64,000 bases of DNA from Pelobates cultripes (Eukaryota > Chordata > Amphibia > Anura > Pelobatidae): NCBI GenBank assembly GCA_933207985.1, contig OW240921.1, forward strand, positions 92,946,917 through 93,010,916, written 5' to 3'. The translations under genes and the position numbers were made by a program. The notes below the pieces were generated by a model. That model was not told the DNA's origin and made no database searches. It worked only from the letters and a program-made list of their open reading frames with translations. Positions within the stretch are counted from its first letter, which is position 1; every line of letters starts with the position of its first letter. Shown here piece after piece: positions 42,190 to 53,705 of the stretch.

Positions 42190-43960
42190 AAACTCCCTAG
42201 ACTTCCCAGGGTCCCCTGAAATCCACCACGCCATGAGAAGGAGGGATCCTTTCACCAACAGAGGGTGACAACCTCCCGCCGGATCGCAAAGCAGGCCTGG
42301 GAAAGAAGGCAATAGCCTGGGACAGTCCAATGACATCTCCAGAAGTTGAGGGAAAAACGACTGCATCCCCCAAAAAGGAGCCACAAGCACCAGTTTGGCT
42401 CGTTGGCGTCAAACCTGAATGAGTGTGTGTGGAATCATGGAGAAGGAGGGAGAATGCGTACAGAAGCTTCATTTTCCAGTCTTGAAAGAATGCGTCCACT
42501 GCCTCTGCCGTCGGGTCTGGTCTCCAACTGAAAAACTGTGAGAGCTGGGTGTTCAGCCGTGAGGCAAAGAGGTCCATAACAAAAGGACCCCAGAGAGGCG
42601 ACACAGTTGAGAACACCTCAGCGTCCAACTTCCAGTTGCTGTTGTCCAAAAGATACCGTGAATTCCAATCCGCCTGGTCATTGTTTAGGCCTGGTCGATA
42701 TTCCGCTTGGACCACCAAGTTACGAGCTAGACAGAACTCCCAAAATTATTTCGCCAATCTGGCCAGGTCCGCTGACTGGGTGCCGCCCATGTGGTTGACA
42801 TACCTCACTGCTCAGATGTTGTCCATGTGAAGGCGAATGCACACATGTGCTCTGTCCCTCGCGAAGCTCCGGATTGCAAAAGAACCGCTAGAAGTTCCAA
42901 CGCGTTGATGTGGAGCCAGGATTCAGTTTCCGAGCAACGACCCCGGTCGACATACCTTCACAGTGGGCACCCCAGCCGTGGAGACTCGTGTCGGAGTCTA
43001 AGGTGAACTTCGGTTGTGAACCAAAGTTTGCCCTGCCGTTCCACGCAGAAAGGTTCATGATCCACCACTCCAGTTTATCCTTCGTTTCGCCATCCAGGGT
43101 GACCAGATCAGTATAAGACACACCCTTTTGCAGATGAGCGATTTTCAACCTTTGGAGTTCCCGGTAATAAAGAGGGGCCAGGAACACCACCTGCAGAGAT
43201 GAGGCCAGCAGGCTGATAAGTCGTGCCAAGTGATGCAGGGTGATCCACGGACGGAGGAGCGCCCTGCAAAGTTCCTTGCGCATTGTGCGAATCTTGGAGG
43301 AGGGAAGGCTCAGCTATTCCTCCTCTGAATCCACGAGGTAACCTAGAAATACCATGTGCCTGGACGGGCTCAGACAGGATTTCTCCCAGTTGACGATGAA
43401 CCCCAGTCGACTGAGTAGGTATATGGTCCATCGCAGATGTTGCATGAGGATGGAGCACTCTGAGCCATGATCAGGATGTCATCCAAGTAGACGATCAGGC
43501 GAACGCCCGACTGCGTAGCCAGGCCATCATCGGGCATAGCAGCTTTGTGAAGTACCAGGGCGCAGAAGAGAAACCAAAAGGAAGACATGTAAAGTGCCAA
43601 ACTCTGTCCTTCCAAAAGAATCGAAGTAGATCTCGAGAAGGTTTGGCTACTGGCACCATCAGATACGCGTACTTCAAATCTAGTTTTGCCAGCCAATCTC
43701 CACGTAGGAGTAGGTCGCTCAGAATGTGGATGCCCTCCATCTTGAAATGGCGGTAGTGCTTTATGATGCCTTTGGGGTCCAGAGAGAATAGTTTGATTGC
43801 CTCCTGGTCGCAGAGGGCCGACAATTCCTCATCAATCAACCTGCGATCTCTGAGTGAGAAACAGATCAGCCGAGGAGTTGGAATCTCATGAGTTCTATAT
43901 AAAAACCTCGAATCATGTTGAGCATCCATGTGTGTGAGGTAATTGTTGACCAAACTGGGA
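42190..43960 (-). pseudogene. DIRS reverse transcriptase-RNase H
   Basis: Minus-strand order: FKMEGIHILSDLLLRGDW, KLDLKYAYLMVPV (palm motif A), CLPFGFSSAPWYFTK, YLDDILIMAQS (catalytic box intact) in a shifted frame, then connection sequence LARLISLLASSLQVVFLAPL, RNase H FTLDSDTSLHGWGAH, RPGLNNDQADWNSR and MDLFASRLNTQLSQFFSWRP, the last a DIRS hallmark after RNase H. At least three frameshifts separate the blocks. In active elements the enzyme makes cDNA from the element RNA. Confidence 0.92.
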
Positions 43961-44019
43961 AAAAATTACGGAGTCTGCCCCCTACACAAACATGAGAAAA
44001 AACTCTAGGTGTATGTGAA

Positions 44020-45345
44020 CTCACCGTATGGGTGTCTTGAGCTGGTTTGACCTCGGAAACCTCTTGACCGCCACGGTCGACCCTGTGATGGGAAGAAGAG
44101 GGACCGGGTCCTCATCTCCTGGAAATTGGAGCAGTGCAGGAAAGATCCTCATCCCGAGCCACGGGACTGGAAATAGTTGCGGCCAGCCAGACAGCCCCTG
44201 AATCTGCCGGCCCTGGTAGAGATCCACCCCTGGAATACCCTTTGCATGGGGGATTGAGCCTTATTAACAGCAGTAAATGCCCCTACAAAGCGTCCTAGAT
44301 CCTTAATGAAGGAATCGCCAAACAATAAGCCCTGGGCGTTCTTACCAAGACTCAGTGAGGGCGAGATTGGCCAATTTTGACTCTATTTTAGACAGGATGG
44401 CATTACGCCGTTCCATGGACAGGGAAGCATTAACACTCCCGGCGATGCAAATCTCTCTTTGGACCCAACCACGGAGTTCCTCCAGGTCTACCATAAGGTT
44501 TCAGCTCTTGCATCCTCCGCCAAGTCAAACAATTTCGCAAGGGGTCCAAACACATTGAGGTGTCTGTCTTGGCACGATCTAAGTGCCGAATACAGCCCTT
44601 TGCGTGGGTTCCAACCCAATTTAGCCAGGAACTGGGTCATCTTAGGGTCTACCTCCGGGGAGTCACAGGCCTAGGAGATAGTTTGAGACAGGGATGATGA
44701 CATGGACCCCATGGCCACCATAATAGCCTCCATAATTGAGCGCTGTAGCGCTAAGGCCTGCGCTCCCTCATCGTGGCCAGACAGGTCCACCAACGGGAGC
44801 GGGGAGCCTGAAGTAGCTGGGTTCTCCCCCAGGGCCCATGGGGTATCCAGGCCTTGAACACTCTGCCCTAAGTTTATTGCGGGCTGCTTTGCTGAGTGGG
44901 CGCCATACCCAGTTCTCAAGATATCGGGCCACATGGTCCGCTGGGAACCACTCAGCCGACTTCTGATGGTGGAGCTCAACTGGTCAAACAAGGGCTCGCC
45001 CAATGAATCCATGAGGGCAGCATGAGAAGCAGCCCTAAGATCACCTCCGGACATGAGCAGAGGAAAAGAGGTCAAGGCCCAACTCAACGGAATCCCTCTC
45101 AGAGTCGCTCTTAGACTCTTCATCAGCCTCCTCACTAGACCTGATTTCTGAGCCGGAGTTGCTCTCTCTTTGTTCTCTCGCACATTTCCATCGCCGCACC
45201 CGTTCTGCCTGACGTGGAAAGGCTCTCTTGTGTGGATGAGACACGCTTTCTGGGGTGACCGAAGGTACGCCAGTCATAGGGGTTTTGGAGGCAGAGGGGG
45301 AGGTATGCTTGGCTTTGCATAGAGCCTTCTTGGGTGCCACACCTG
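44020..45345 (-). pseudogene. DIRS gag-like region
   Basis: Minus frames include a basic start (MAPKKALCKAKHTSPSASKT, 45340), an acidic serine-rich part, and downstream, in broken frames, VDPKMTQFLAKLGWNP and LWVDLEELRGWVQREICIAG, a segment typical of the gag-like ORF that precedes RT in vertebrate DIRS elements. Function in particle or nucleic-acid binding is assumed from family position only. Confidence 0.7.
44669..44853. repeat. Internal direct repeat of the DIRS element, copy 1
   Basis: GGAGATAGTTTGAGACAGGG through CCCCCAGGGCCCATGGGG. It recurs at 45418-45604 in the same orientation with about a dozen differences. Confidence 0.9.
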
Positions 45346-45417
45346 AAGCATTTACTGCCGGCTGTGCGTGACGCGCCCTGGAGCCAGGAAATTAAGCATC
45401 CACCGGACGCGTGAGCA

Positions 45418-45604
45418 GGGCCTGGGAGATAGTTTGAGACAGGGCTGATGACATGGACCCCATGGGCACCATAATGGCCTCCATTACTAAGCGATGTAGC
45501 GCTAAGGCCTGTGCTCCCTCATCGTGGCCAGACAGGTCCACCAACGGGATCGGGGAGCTGAGGTAGCTGGGATCTCCCCCAGGGCCCATGGGGAATCCAT
45601 CTCC
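45418..45604. repeat. Internal direct repeat of the DIRS element, copy 2
   Basis: Second copy of 44669-44853, placed upstream of the gag-like start on the minus strand. It therefore lies in what should be leader sequence; the copy inside gag is presumably the original. Confidence 0.9.
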
Positions 45605-46450
45605 CCAGGGGTAGGTGAACAACACTAGAGAGTTAATAATATATATATAAACTGACACTCAAATAGTTCAAAAGTAATCAGCACAGTAAGGGTTAATCAC
45701 CCAAACTAAACAAACCAGGGAAAAGGTAAATAGGAGAGATCACACCAGGGCCCAGAACAGCAGTAACTACGCAAGGCAGGCAAGGTAAAACGAAGGAGGG
45801 GGAGGAGAGAAAAACTGGAAGGAAAAAACACAGTCCCCAAAACTCGCAAGGGACAAAAATCCCAGGGAACGCATCAAAAAACTACTACCGAATGGGTGCA
45901 TTCAGCTCGCGATCGAAATACATTCGCGGGCCGAACGTGTGCACTAAGTCAAAACCTACGGGTAAAAATAGCCGAACGTTCGTGGCCACGAAACAAGAGT
46001 GTCTGTCACACGTGCTAGCAAACGGCCGAATGACAGCACCACAATGGTCAAACGGAGCTGAACGGGAGAGTCAAAAAGAGCGACAAATGGTGACAAAAAC
46101 AGCCCGGGATTCCAGGGAGCCCCAGAAACTGAAGGAAAAACACAGGGGCACCAGAGGAAACAGAGCAGAAACCAGACAAGGTCAGAACCATACAGCAGGA
46201 ACCAAAAAAACAGAAACCTCAAGTAGTAGTAAAAGGCATTGAGAAAAGCAAGAAAGGACAGGGGTAAAACAAAAGACCCCCATACAGATAAAAAGAGCCT
46301 TCAGCTGGTCTGGGACCTCGAGTCTACCATACACATAGTAAATACAGACTGAAAATACATGCAATATAACAGCAAAATAGTAACAAAGCACAAAATTTAA
46401 CAAAACCCACAGAACAGAGAAAATAAGCTACTTATCTGACTGTGGAGCAG
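45605..46450. other. DIRS leader region
   Basis: Non-coding region between gag and the right terminal repeat, containing CGAACGTTCG-like words at 45900-46050 and AG-rich sequence. DIRS elements often carry an internal region complementary to the terminal repeats; I could not identify it by eye. Confidence 0.5.
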
Positions 46451-46626
46451 CAAAGAAAGAGGAAGATCTGAGGGTGGTGCCAGCTATTATACTGGGACAT
46501 GGCTGGGAATGGCATATGTTACTTTGTATGCATTATTTTTTCATTCTGTTTTGTATTCTTTGCTGCTATTGGTGGACAGTAAAGAAAGGGATATGCTATA
46601 TGAACCTCCGTGTCTTGTAATAAAAT
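46451..46626. repeat. DIRS right inverted terminal repeat
   Basis: CAAAGAAAGAGGAAGATCTG through TGTCTTGTAATAAAAT, inverse of the left repeat. The flanking ATTGAGTTTGTACAG continues the repeat interrupted at 41226, which helps define the element's edge. Confidence 0.92.
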
Positions 46627-47409
46627 TGAGTTTGTACAGTTCCTGATTCAATTATCTCTCAGGCACAGGGGAGGAGTTTACTGTGTGTATAAATTGAGAG
46701 TGCTTGCCTGCATTAAACAGATCTACTCCCAGCATTTAGTCTCAACTAATGTGTGGGGGATAAAGGTAATACCAGCGATATTTACTTCTAGGAGTATTGT
46801 AGTATTTGGGGAAAGGGAATCCGTGACGGCGATATACTGGCAGTCCGTTACAGTGTGTTTGTAGTTGAGGATAGCAGCTGTATAGGGAATAAAAATGAGG
46901 CTGCAGAGTGTGTGCATGCAAATTGGGGTTGCAGAGCATGTAGGCACGGGTGGGTGGGTGGGGGTGGTGTGGTGTGTATGTGTGTCTAGGAAATAGTGTT
47001 ATCTGTGTGTTTAGGGGAGAAGAGTTGTGGTTGAGCAAAAAGGGGTATAGGTGCTGTAGTATGGGACATAGTGGCTGTAGTGGGGATTGGGGCAGTGGTA
47101 GGGTGACAAGGGCTGTGGTGGGTGGAACAGGGACTATGGTGGTTGCATAGTGGAGAAGGTCGGTGAATAGAGACTATAGTGGGAGGACATGGGCTGTGGT
47201 TAGAGGATAGGGATGTGCTGGGTGGAAAGTATCAGTGGTGGGACAGGTGCTGTTTTGAGTGCATAGAGGCCATGGTGATAGGGACTGTAGTGGGGTGGGT
47301 GAATAAAGACTATAGTCAGAGGACTGGGATTGTAGTGAGGAGGATAGGGGCTGAGGAGCTGATTAAAAATGTTTATCTTGGGCCAAGGAGTATTTGATTT
47401 GGGGGATCC
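46627..47409. repeat. Repeat flank and G-rich degenerate minisatellite
   Basis: 46627-46860 continues the LTR-like repeat that the DIRS element interrupted (CAATTATCTCTCAGG, AAACAGATCTACTCC). 46900-47370 is a degenerate GGGACTATGGTGG / GGGCTGTGGTGGG tandem repeat. No gene is visible. Confidence 0.55.
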
Positions 47410-47713
47410 TTCATCCCCCACATCAAATCGCTTTCTTCATCCTACAACAACCACCTATGCAGTATTTCCAAAGTTTGTCCACTTGTGAGCACTCGCACTA
47501 TTAATCAACTCGCCTAATACTTTATTTCTCTTCTCAACTACTGCAATAACCTACTAACTGGCCTTCCTCTCTTCCACCAATTCTAAATGTCTTGGTCAAG
47601 CTAATTCACATTCTATATCACTATGCATAGCATGAGGTAGAGGTATAAAATATGCCTACACGGTCTTAGTATAAAACACAAAAAGATTAGACCTGAGCTG
47701 CAGGTGTAGTCAG

Positions 47714-47897
47714 CAAAATAGAGAAAGAAATGGAGTTCTGCGCATCCATTATATTTGTGCACATCCAGGACATTAGCATTGAAAAATGGATGTGCCCGAA
47801 ACGTCTGTTTGTACTGTGTCCTCAAATAAACTGCAGTAGCACCTGAGTGTGCACAAATATACTGGATGCGCAGAACTCCATTTCTTTCTCTATTTTG
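47714..47897. mobile_element. Inverted-arm element with hammerhead-like core
   Basis: Arms 47714-47762 and 47849-47897 are inverted copies matching at 48 of 49 positions (CAAAATAGAGAAAGAAATGG onward). The 86-bp centre holds GCCCGAAACGTC at about 47797-47808, the GAAAC-GTC part of hammerhead ribozymes of PLE type. The CTGATGA half is not convincing (CATTGAA at about 47776). The element interrupts the L2-like LINE. Confidence 0.75.
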
Positions 47898-48347
47898 TTC
47901 ACATTCTATATCTGCTGTACCTCTCAGGAATTCCCTTCACTGGCTCCCTATTCATAGCAGAATTGGATTCAATTCCTCACCCTGATCTACAAAGAACTTT
48001 TTCGAACGCTGCGCCCCACTATCTGTCCTTACTAATCAACTAAGATCTAACAATGACTTACTTTTTGTATTTTCTGTTTTCACCTTTTCCCATCCAAAAA
48101 ACAGCAGCACTTCTCTTGTGTGACATCAACCTTCTGGAATGCACATCCCTGCACTGTCAATACTTTCCCCTAATTTGCCTTACTTTAAAGGCTCACTAAA
48201 GACATTTTTATTCAGGGAATCCCACCAGTCAACCCAGTAACTGGTTTTCACTTAATCAATAAATGCCCTCATCTCAATCTCTATTAACATCATTCCCACT
48301 GTTGCAGTACCCACCTCCTCTTTCTCATCCATCCTATCCCTCTAGAT

Positions 48348-48515
48348 CAGGGATTCCCAACCCAGTCCTCACGTACCCCTACCAGTCCAGGATTTAGGGA
48401 TTACCCAGTTGTGTCCAAAGTGTTTTTAGAAAGAAAAAACACTTTAGACACAACAGGGTAATCCCTAAATCCTGGACTGGTAGGGACTACTTGAGGACTG
48501 AGTTGGGAACCCATG
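48348..48515. mobile_element. Palindromic hAT-type MITE with target duplication
   Basis: CAGGGATTCCCAACCCAGTC and, inverted, CATGGGTTCCCAACTCAGTC form the ends. Long inner arms (CTACCAGTCCAGGATTTAGG inverse to CCTAAATCCTGGACTGGTAG) make almost the whole element a hairpin around TTTTTAGAAAGAAAAAA. Flanks CTCTAGAT (48340-48347) and ATCTAGAT (48516-48523) are an 8-bp duplication with one mismatch. Confidence 0.85.
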
Positions 48516-48660
48516 ATCTAGATGGTACATTCCCACCAACTCCTCCTATATTTGTTTGTCAAATTTTGTATTGTCTCGATTTACTTGTACCAATTGTACC
48601 CATGGACAGCTCTGCAGAATGTGTTGGCACTTTATAAAGCACAATAATGATGATACCAAC

Positions 48661-50139
48661 TCAGATTATTAAAAAATTTTTTTTAAAAGGCAGGTATAGT
48701 TAAGAGGTCTAATGTCTGACCAAACGTTAGAATGAAAAGCCTTGACCTTAGTAACTTCATACACATTATCAGTGTAGGTGCCACATGTGGTGATAGCATT
48801 AGCTAAGAAACACCACATGTGCCTTGAATCCCAGCCTAGAGCGGGCAAAGAATAGTGTGACAAAAATCCTCACCACAGCATACATTCTGTGGTCCAAAAC
48901 ACCTTGTTTATGAGAGATCACGTTATGAAGGTCAGATTAGTTTAAACTGATTTAAAGAGTCTCAAATAACTATTTTACGACAGTGGTGAGCAGAATGTAA
49001 TATAGTTTAACACATTAAGTAGAAGTGATCCTGTCAGTTACAATCAGGGAGATGGTAGCACAAACGATCACAAAAACTGGAGCTGAAGGTGGAAAACATT
49101 TGCGTTAACAGATTTTAATGTAATGTAGAAGCTAGGAACAAAAGTGCAAACAGTCTATAGTCATGGAAGCATCTGGCAATTGATAATTTGGAGAATGGAA
49201 AGTTGTTCCTAATAAAGTGAGGATAAATAGACTGATCCGTCTGTGTTTTATCATGCAATTATTTATAAACCCATCACAACAAAAAATATTTTTAATAATT
49301 AAATTAAGATTTTTCTAATATTTTTTAGTTTGTACTCTGTGATAATTGAGTCACAAAACACTTTTATAAATTAACCTAGTTACACCCCCTGGCTGTCATT
49401 TAGTCCTGTTACTTCCTGGTTTGATTCGCTCAGAGGAGCTAAACTCAAGAGGCTAAAATTGCCCAGAGCACCTGCCTAGCAACAACTGCTCATTGAGCTT
49501 TACTAGGAAGTCTTTGATTGGACAACCAGAGAATGTGTGGGAGGGGTTAGAATGGTGGGATAGGAGGGGGGAGGAGAAGGAGGTTGCAAAGGCAGCAGAC
49601 AAGAGAATTGCAGGTATGCCAGCTTTCTTTAGATATATCCCCAATGAAAAAAATTAATAATTAAATGTTTGCAAGTTTTCATTTGGGGTATATCTACTAA
49701 AGAATTTTTTTTGGACTGATTTTGTATTTGGGCAGTGGTGTGTACCTTTAATATCATCCCAAATTGACTTGTATGCCGTAACAGGAGTCATTTGAACAAT
49801 CCACACCATATAGTATGACCGAATCTTCATTTTATGCCTGGCGGGTGCTTGTAAGTAGGCTTAAAAGCTCTGAAACAGTTTTGTGAGTAATTAATGAGTC
49901 ACTCCAACCACCATAACCACTTCAGTGATTTCAAGTGGTAATGGTGGTAGGCGTATAAGTTTTTCTGATTGAAACACTACACATTCTGAATTATCTACAC
50001 TTGGGTGCCGGGGGGAGGTGGTGGCGGCGGCAGCAGCAAACTCTTTGTGATGATAGATTCATTAATAGGTCTTCAAACAAACAAAAAAAACAGTTACTCA
50101 ATAATTAATTGGGTTTCAGTATTTTTCTCTGTCACCACT
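48661..50139. other. Unassigned DNA
   Basis: No supported gene. A scrap at 49320-49440 (AACCTAGTTACACCCCCTGG) matches the interior of the 3630/51640 MITE-like family. A short fold-back CCAACCACCATAACCACTTC / GAAATCACTTGAAGTGGTTA-like sequence lies near 49905-49950, and a GGT/GGC-rich stretch at 50010-50038. Confidence 0.4.
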
Positions 50140-50215
50140 CGAACGTCTATTTATATAGTGTATATATATACATACATACATACATATATACACACACACA
50201 CACACACACGTCTTG
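50140..50215. repeat. TA/TACA/CA microsatellite
   Basis: GTATATATATACATACATAC followed by (CA)n ending at about 50209. Confidence 0.85.
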
Positions 50216-50279
50216 TGCTGGCTTTTCTGTTTTCTTAGTACGTCTTCCCAGTGCACTCAAAGGACTTTGTGGTACAAAC

Positions 50280-50430
50280 AAAAAAATCTTTATTGTGTAA
50301 TACTGGTACACATCAGTGTTTTTTCGACGTTTCAGTCACATGTCGGATTTTTATCAGTACCTTGATGTGTACCACTATTACACAATAATGGATTATTGCT
50401 TGTACCATTAAGTCCTCTGTGTGCACTTTC
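50280..50430 (-). mobile_element. Second inverted-arm element with hammerhead-like core
   Basis: Arms TATTGTGTAATACTGGTACA CATCA (50291-50315) and their inverse at 50363-50387 match at 24 of 25 positions. Between them, on the minus strand, CTGATAA (50356-50350), AATC...GACT able to pair partly, then GAAACGTC (50334-50327) reproduce the hammerhead layout with one core change (CTGATGA to CTGATAA). The layout resembles the 47714 element and the core resembles the PLE hammerhead at 30549, so it is probably PLE-derived. Confidence 0.7.
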
Positions 50431-51639
50431 CTTGGAAGTTTTTTTTTCTTTTAAGTGGGGAGGGTGAGTTTGGGTGATTTAAGATTAGGAAGCCAGATAG
50501 ATTTCTGTGCAGTTTCCCTGGTCTGCGTGAATAGACAAATCAATAATTTCATATAGTTGAATGGAAGTGCACATTTTGTTGAAATAACTTCTGTATATAG
50601 CCGATTGGGTTAAAACACCTGTACTGTACCTGCACTTCTCTGTTCCAAAAACCTAAGCTTCAGCTACAAGTTAAAGGAACACAAGTCAATGCCAATAAAC
50701 ATTTTCACTAGAAACCGCATAGTTAATGTCCCACCATTAGCATTTTTTTATGCGTAATGGTCCTTGATTTGCAGTACAGATTTAAGCACATTGTCTATTG
50801 ACCAACCTCTGAACATCACTTCAGTAGGACCTGGGTTTTCCCTATAAGAAGATGCAGCAACCATACTTGTTGCAGAGTTCAAGTGAATTCACCAATTCTC
50901 CGTAGACTTAACATTGAAACTGACAGAATCCAAATGGACCAGGGTTCAAGAAGAGTTCAACTATGGAATCCAAGAGAGCGGCAGACAATATCAGAGTCCT
51001 AATTATAGAAGATAATAACTAGCTAACCATAATAAATTAGAGGTGACAAGTCCCTTAAAAGGACACAAATGAAATAAAAGTCTGAACAAAACTTTAGTCA
51101 TATGTAAATACAATTTGTATAACAAATTGACACAAGTACAAGTTTCAGAGATAATTATAAATAGAGCATTACATGTACACAACATTCTTCTTCTGGTGAA
51201 CTGGCAGATTTCAGTTTCTCTATTGTTTTTGGCATTTAAAAAGGAGGTTTCTGATAAATGATGGAATCCAGAGAACTTGACCTTACATGTAGTCAGATAA
51301 GGTTACCCCATTTTAGTGTAGTGACTTCCGGTGATTCAAGCTTGCAGAGCACATTAAGCAATTTTATGTCTGCTTGAAAGAAAGTGAGGTTTGTGTTCAA
51401 CTGCTAGTGAGCCATAAGTGGACTACACCTGATATATAGCTAGCAAAGGATTATGGGTCACACTCAATATATCTAATATATCTAAAATCGCTGGTTTGAC
51501 CAAAAAAAAAAAAAAAAAGTGATCATAGTTTTGATTATTTTGCACAATTACTAGATTTGTAACTGAATAGCAATAATCAGTGAGTCATAACATGCATTAC
51601 CAATTAGAAAGTATTTTTAATAAAAAAATAAGTCTTTTG
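50431..51639. other. Unassigned DNA
   Basis: No gene supported. It contains a short A-run at 51500-51517 and otherwise unique AT-rich sequence. Confidence 0.45.
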
Positions 51640-52185
51640 GCACTACCAGAGTTCCAATGTTTTCCATTCCAAGTACCAAAACACATTTTGCTTAGAGAAG
51701 TGGTTTTGGTGTATAGATCATGCCCCATGCAGTCTCACTGTTCAATTATGTGCCATTAGGAGTCAAATCAGTTTGTTTATGCAACACCAGTAACAACACC
51801 CCTGACAACCTCTGTGCACATTTCCAGTAAAGAGAGAACTCTTTTTAAACTTTATTGCACAGTGTGTTTAATTTAGAATTTCTTATCTCCTGCTCGGTTA
51901 AATGCCTGCAGATGCCTCTGTGTTTGATTAAAGTTCAATTAACAGTAGTAAAAAAAAGCTTCTAAAATAAACACACTATTGTATAACCGAACAGAAAAAG
52001 AAACCCTTATTTTCATATTTCCTGTGCGAATATGGCTTCATAAACAGAAACAATAGTTATTTAACTCCTACATTGCAAATAAATTGAGCAGTGAGACTGC
52101 AGGTGCATGATCAATACACACACACAAAAAAGTTTCATTAAGCTAAAAATTGTTTTGGCGCCTAGAGTTCCTTTGTAATAAACTT
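51640..52185. mobile_element. ~530-bp MITE-like repeat, uninterrupted copy
   Basis: Carries GGTTTTGGTGTATAGATCAT GCCCC, GTTTGTTTATGCAACACC, TTGCACAGTGTGTTTAATTT, GATTAAAGTTCAATTAACAG, AATTGAGCAGTGAGACTGCA and CATTAAGCTAAAAATTGTTT in the same order as the split copy at 3630-5757. The outer ends are inverted versions of each other (CTAAAATTG-like versus CAAAACACATTTTGCTTAG), though decayed. Confidence 0.7.
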
Positions 52186-53705
52186 GGAACATTGATTGAC
52201 CTGGCAGACCGTTTGAGTATATTGGTGGCTTTTGAGTTAGCATTTACTAAAAATGTCAGTCATTGATTGGTATACCATGTTGAATATACCGGAATCATGC
52301 ACTATTAGTGTACGAATTACCAACATCTCTTACATAACTTTGGTTGTTGTGGGCAATTTTTTCTAGGATGTTGAATCAATATCCTGGAAATGAAGTCAAC
52401 AATAGTGAGAATGCCGAGTCAACACAGTCCAAGGTTAGCCAACACTCACAAATAACACCCTGGGATCTTCATCTGGTTCTCTGGGTCACACGCAACATAG
52501 TAAACAATATTGCCCATTAAGACTAAGATAACAAAACAGCATGGAATGATTAAATTGATTTACTTCTTGTTTGTTAATTTGGAAAAGAACTTTAACAGCA
52601 AATTGATTCGCATTGTCACTTTTTTTTTTTTTTTTTAAATGTATATTTCCGTAATTAAAAGCTGCTTTGTCACTTTCAGGGGGTGTTTGCAATGACCTCC
52701 AAAAGGTGAAATTCCAGCTTAGAATGCAGCGGCCAGGAGGGAATCCACAGAAGTCAACTATACTTACCTGAAGCTCACCTTAGAAGGTGCAGTCATCTTT
52801 TTTCTTCAGCTCCTGACACTTCAAACACCAATCCTGTCATCACTTTTCTCTATTTCAAACACCAGAGTACAACACTAAGGTCTGTGAAGGATCTTGCAAG
52901 GCTGCAGGATCTTCCATAGAGCAAATCTGATGATGTGCTAGAAGGTGCCCAATTATGATGGCTGTGGGAATTGAAAAACTGGACAGTGGAGGCTCTGCCT
53001 TCTACCATCCTCCATCTTTGCCATAAAGACAAAGTAGTCCCTTCTACTTTGGAATTTTTATCATGGAAATTCTAACACTGTCAATTAGAGGATTTCATAA
53101 AGAGGATATCTTTATGAAAATATTTAGAAGTTATATTGTTGTGACCGCTTTCAAAGAGTTGTCAGAGTCCCAAGTGCACACACTATGGTTATTCAATAAA
53201 TCTACAAATTTTATCAAATTAAATCATTTTATCAAATTAAATCCCAATTGTAACATGGAGACTAAAATGGCCAAGCTAGAACTAAAGCAGAATTTGAGAA
53301 TTACTCCTTATCAGCGATTTTAACCTCAAAATTTTGCCATTTTTATTTAAATTTGTTAACATTTGCTTTGTGTGTTTCTTTTAAGTGTTAGAAAATGAGC
53401 AATGCACCAAGCATTAGACATAGAAAAACACAATCCCCAAAAATAAAACATTAGAATATATATAATACAATGTTAAACAACAATCCGTACACCAGTCAAG
53501 CAATAAGACTTACTTTTACCACAAGAATCACAAATTTGCAGTGATGTTACTACTGCAAAGGATTCTGGGTGGGCATATGCAAATTAGTTTAACAAAGGGT
53601 CACATTTTTGCCTCATTCCATTGAGTCTGTGTTTGCTGTATACAACAGCTTTGAAACACAAGGCAAAGATGCAAAGCCAGTGAACCACTCATGGACAGCT
53701 GTTTC
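52186..53705. other. Unassigned DNA
   Basis: Mostly unique AT-rich sequence with no exon-like segment. Frames at 52850-53032 (-) and 53063-53323 (+) lack domains and splice context. Confidence 0.45.

Larger units (their letters stand above)
41241..46626 (-). mobile_element. DIRS-type tyrosine-recombinase retrotransposon, decayed
   Basis: A 5.4-kb element on the minus strand with terminal repeats in inverted orientation (41241-41414 and 46451-46626), as in DIRS elements rather than LTR elements. Minus-strand order: gag-like region (about 45345-44020), RT-RNase H (43960-42190) and the start of a tyrosine recombinase (42060-41690). All reading frames are broken, the recombinase is cut off after its first catalytic Arg region, and a 185-bp internal segment is duplicated. 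There is no obvious target duplication, which fits recombinase-mediated insertion. DIRS elements make a circular DNA intermediate that their recombinase integrates. Confidence 0.92.
47410..48660 (+). pseudogene. Decayed L2/CR1-like LINE 3' region, interrupted twice
   Basis: Plus-strand translation shows TACTGCAATAACCTACTAAC (YCNNLLTGLP), HWLPIHSR, LRSNNDLL, HPKNSSTS, KGSLKTFLF: the C-terminal RT tail of an L2/CR1-type LINE in broken frames. The 3' end GGCACTTTATAAAGCACAAT followed by ATGATGAT resembles L2 3' tails. Inverted-arm and hAT elements sit at 47714-47897 and 48348-48515. Confidence 0.72.
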
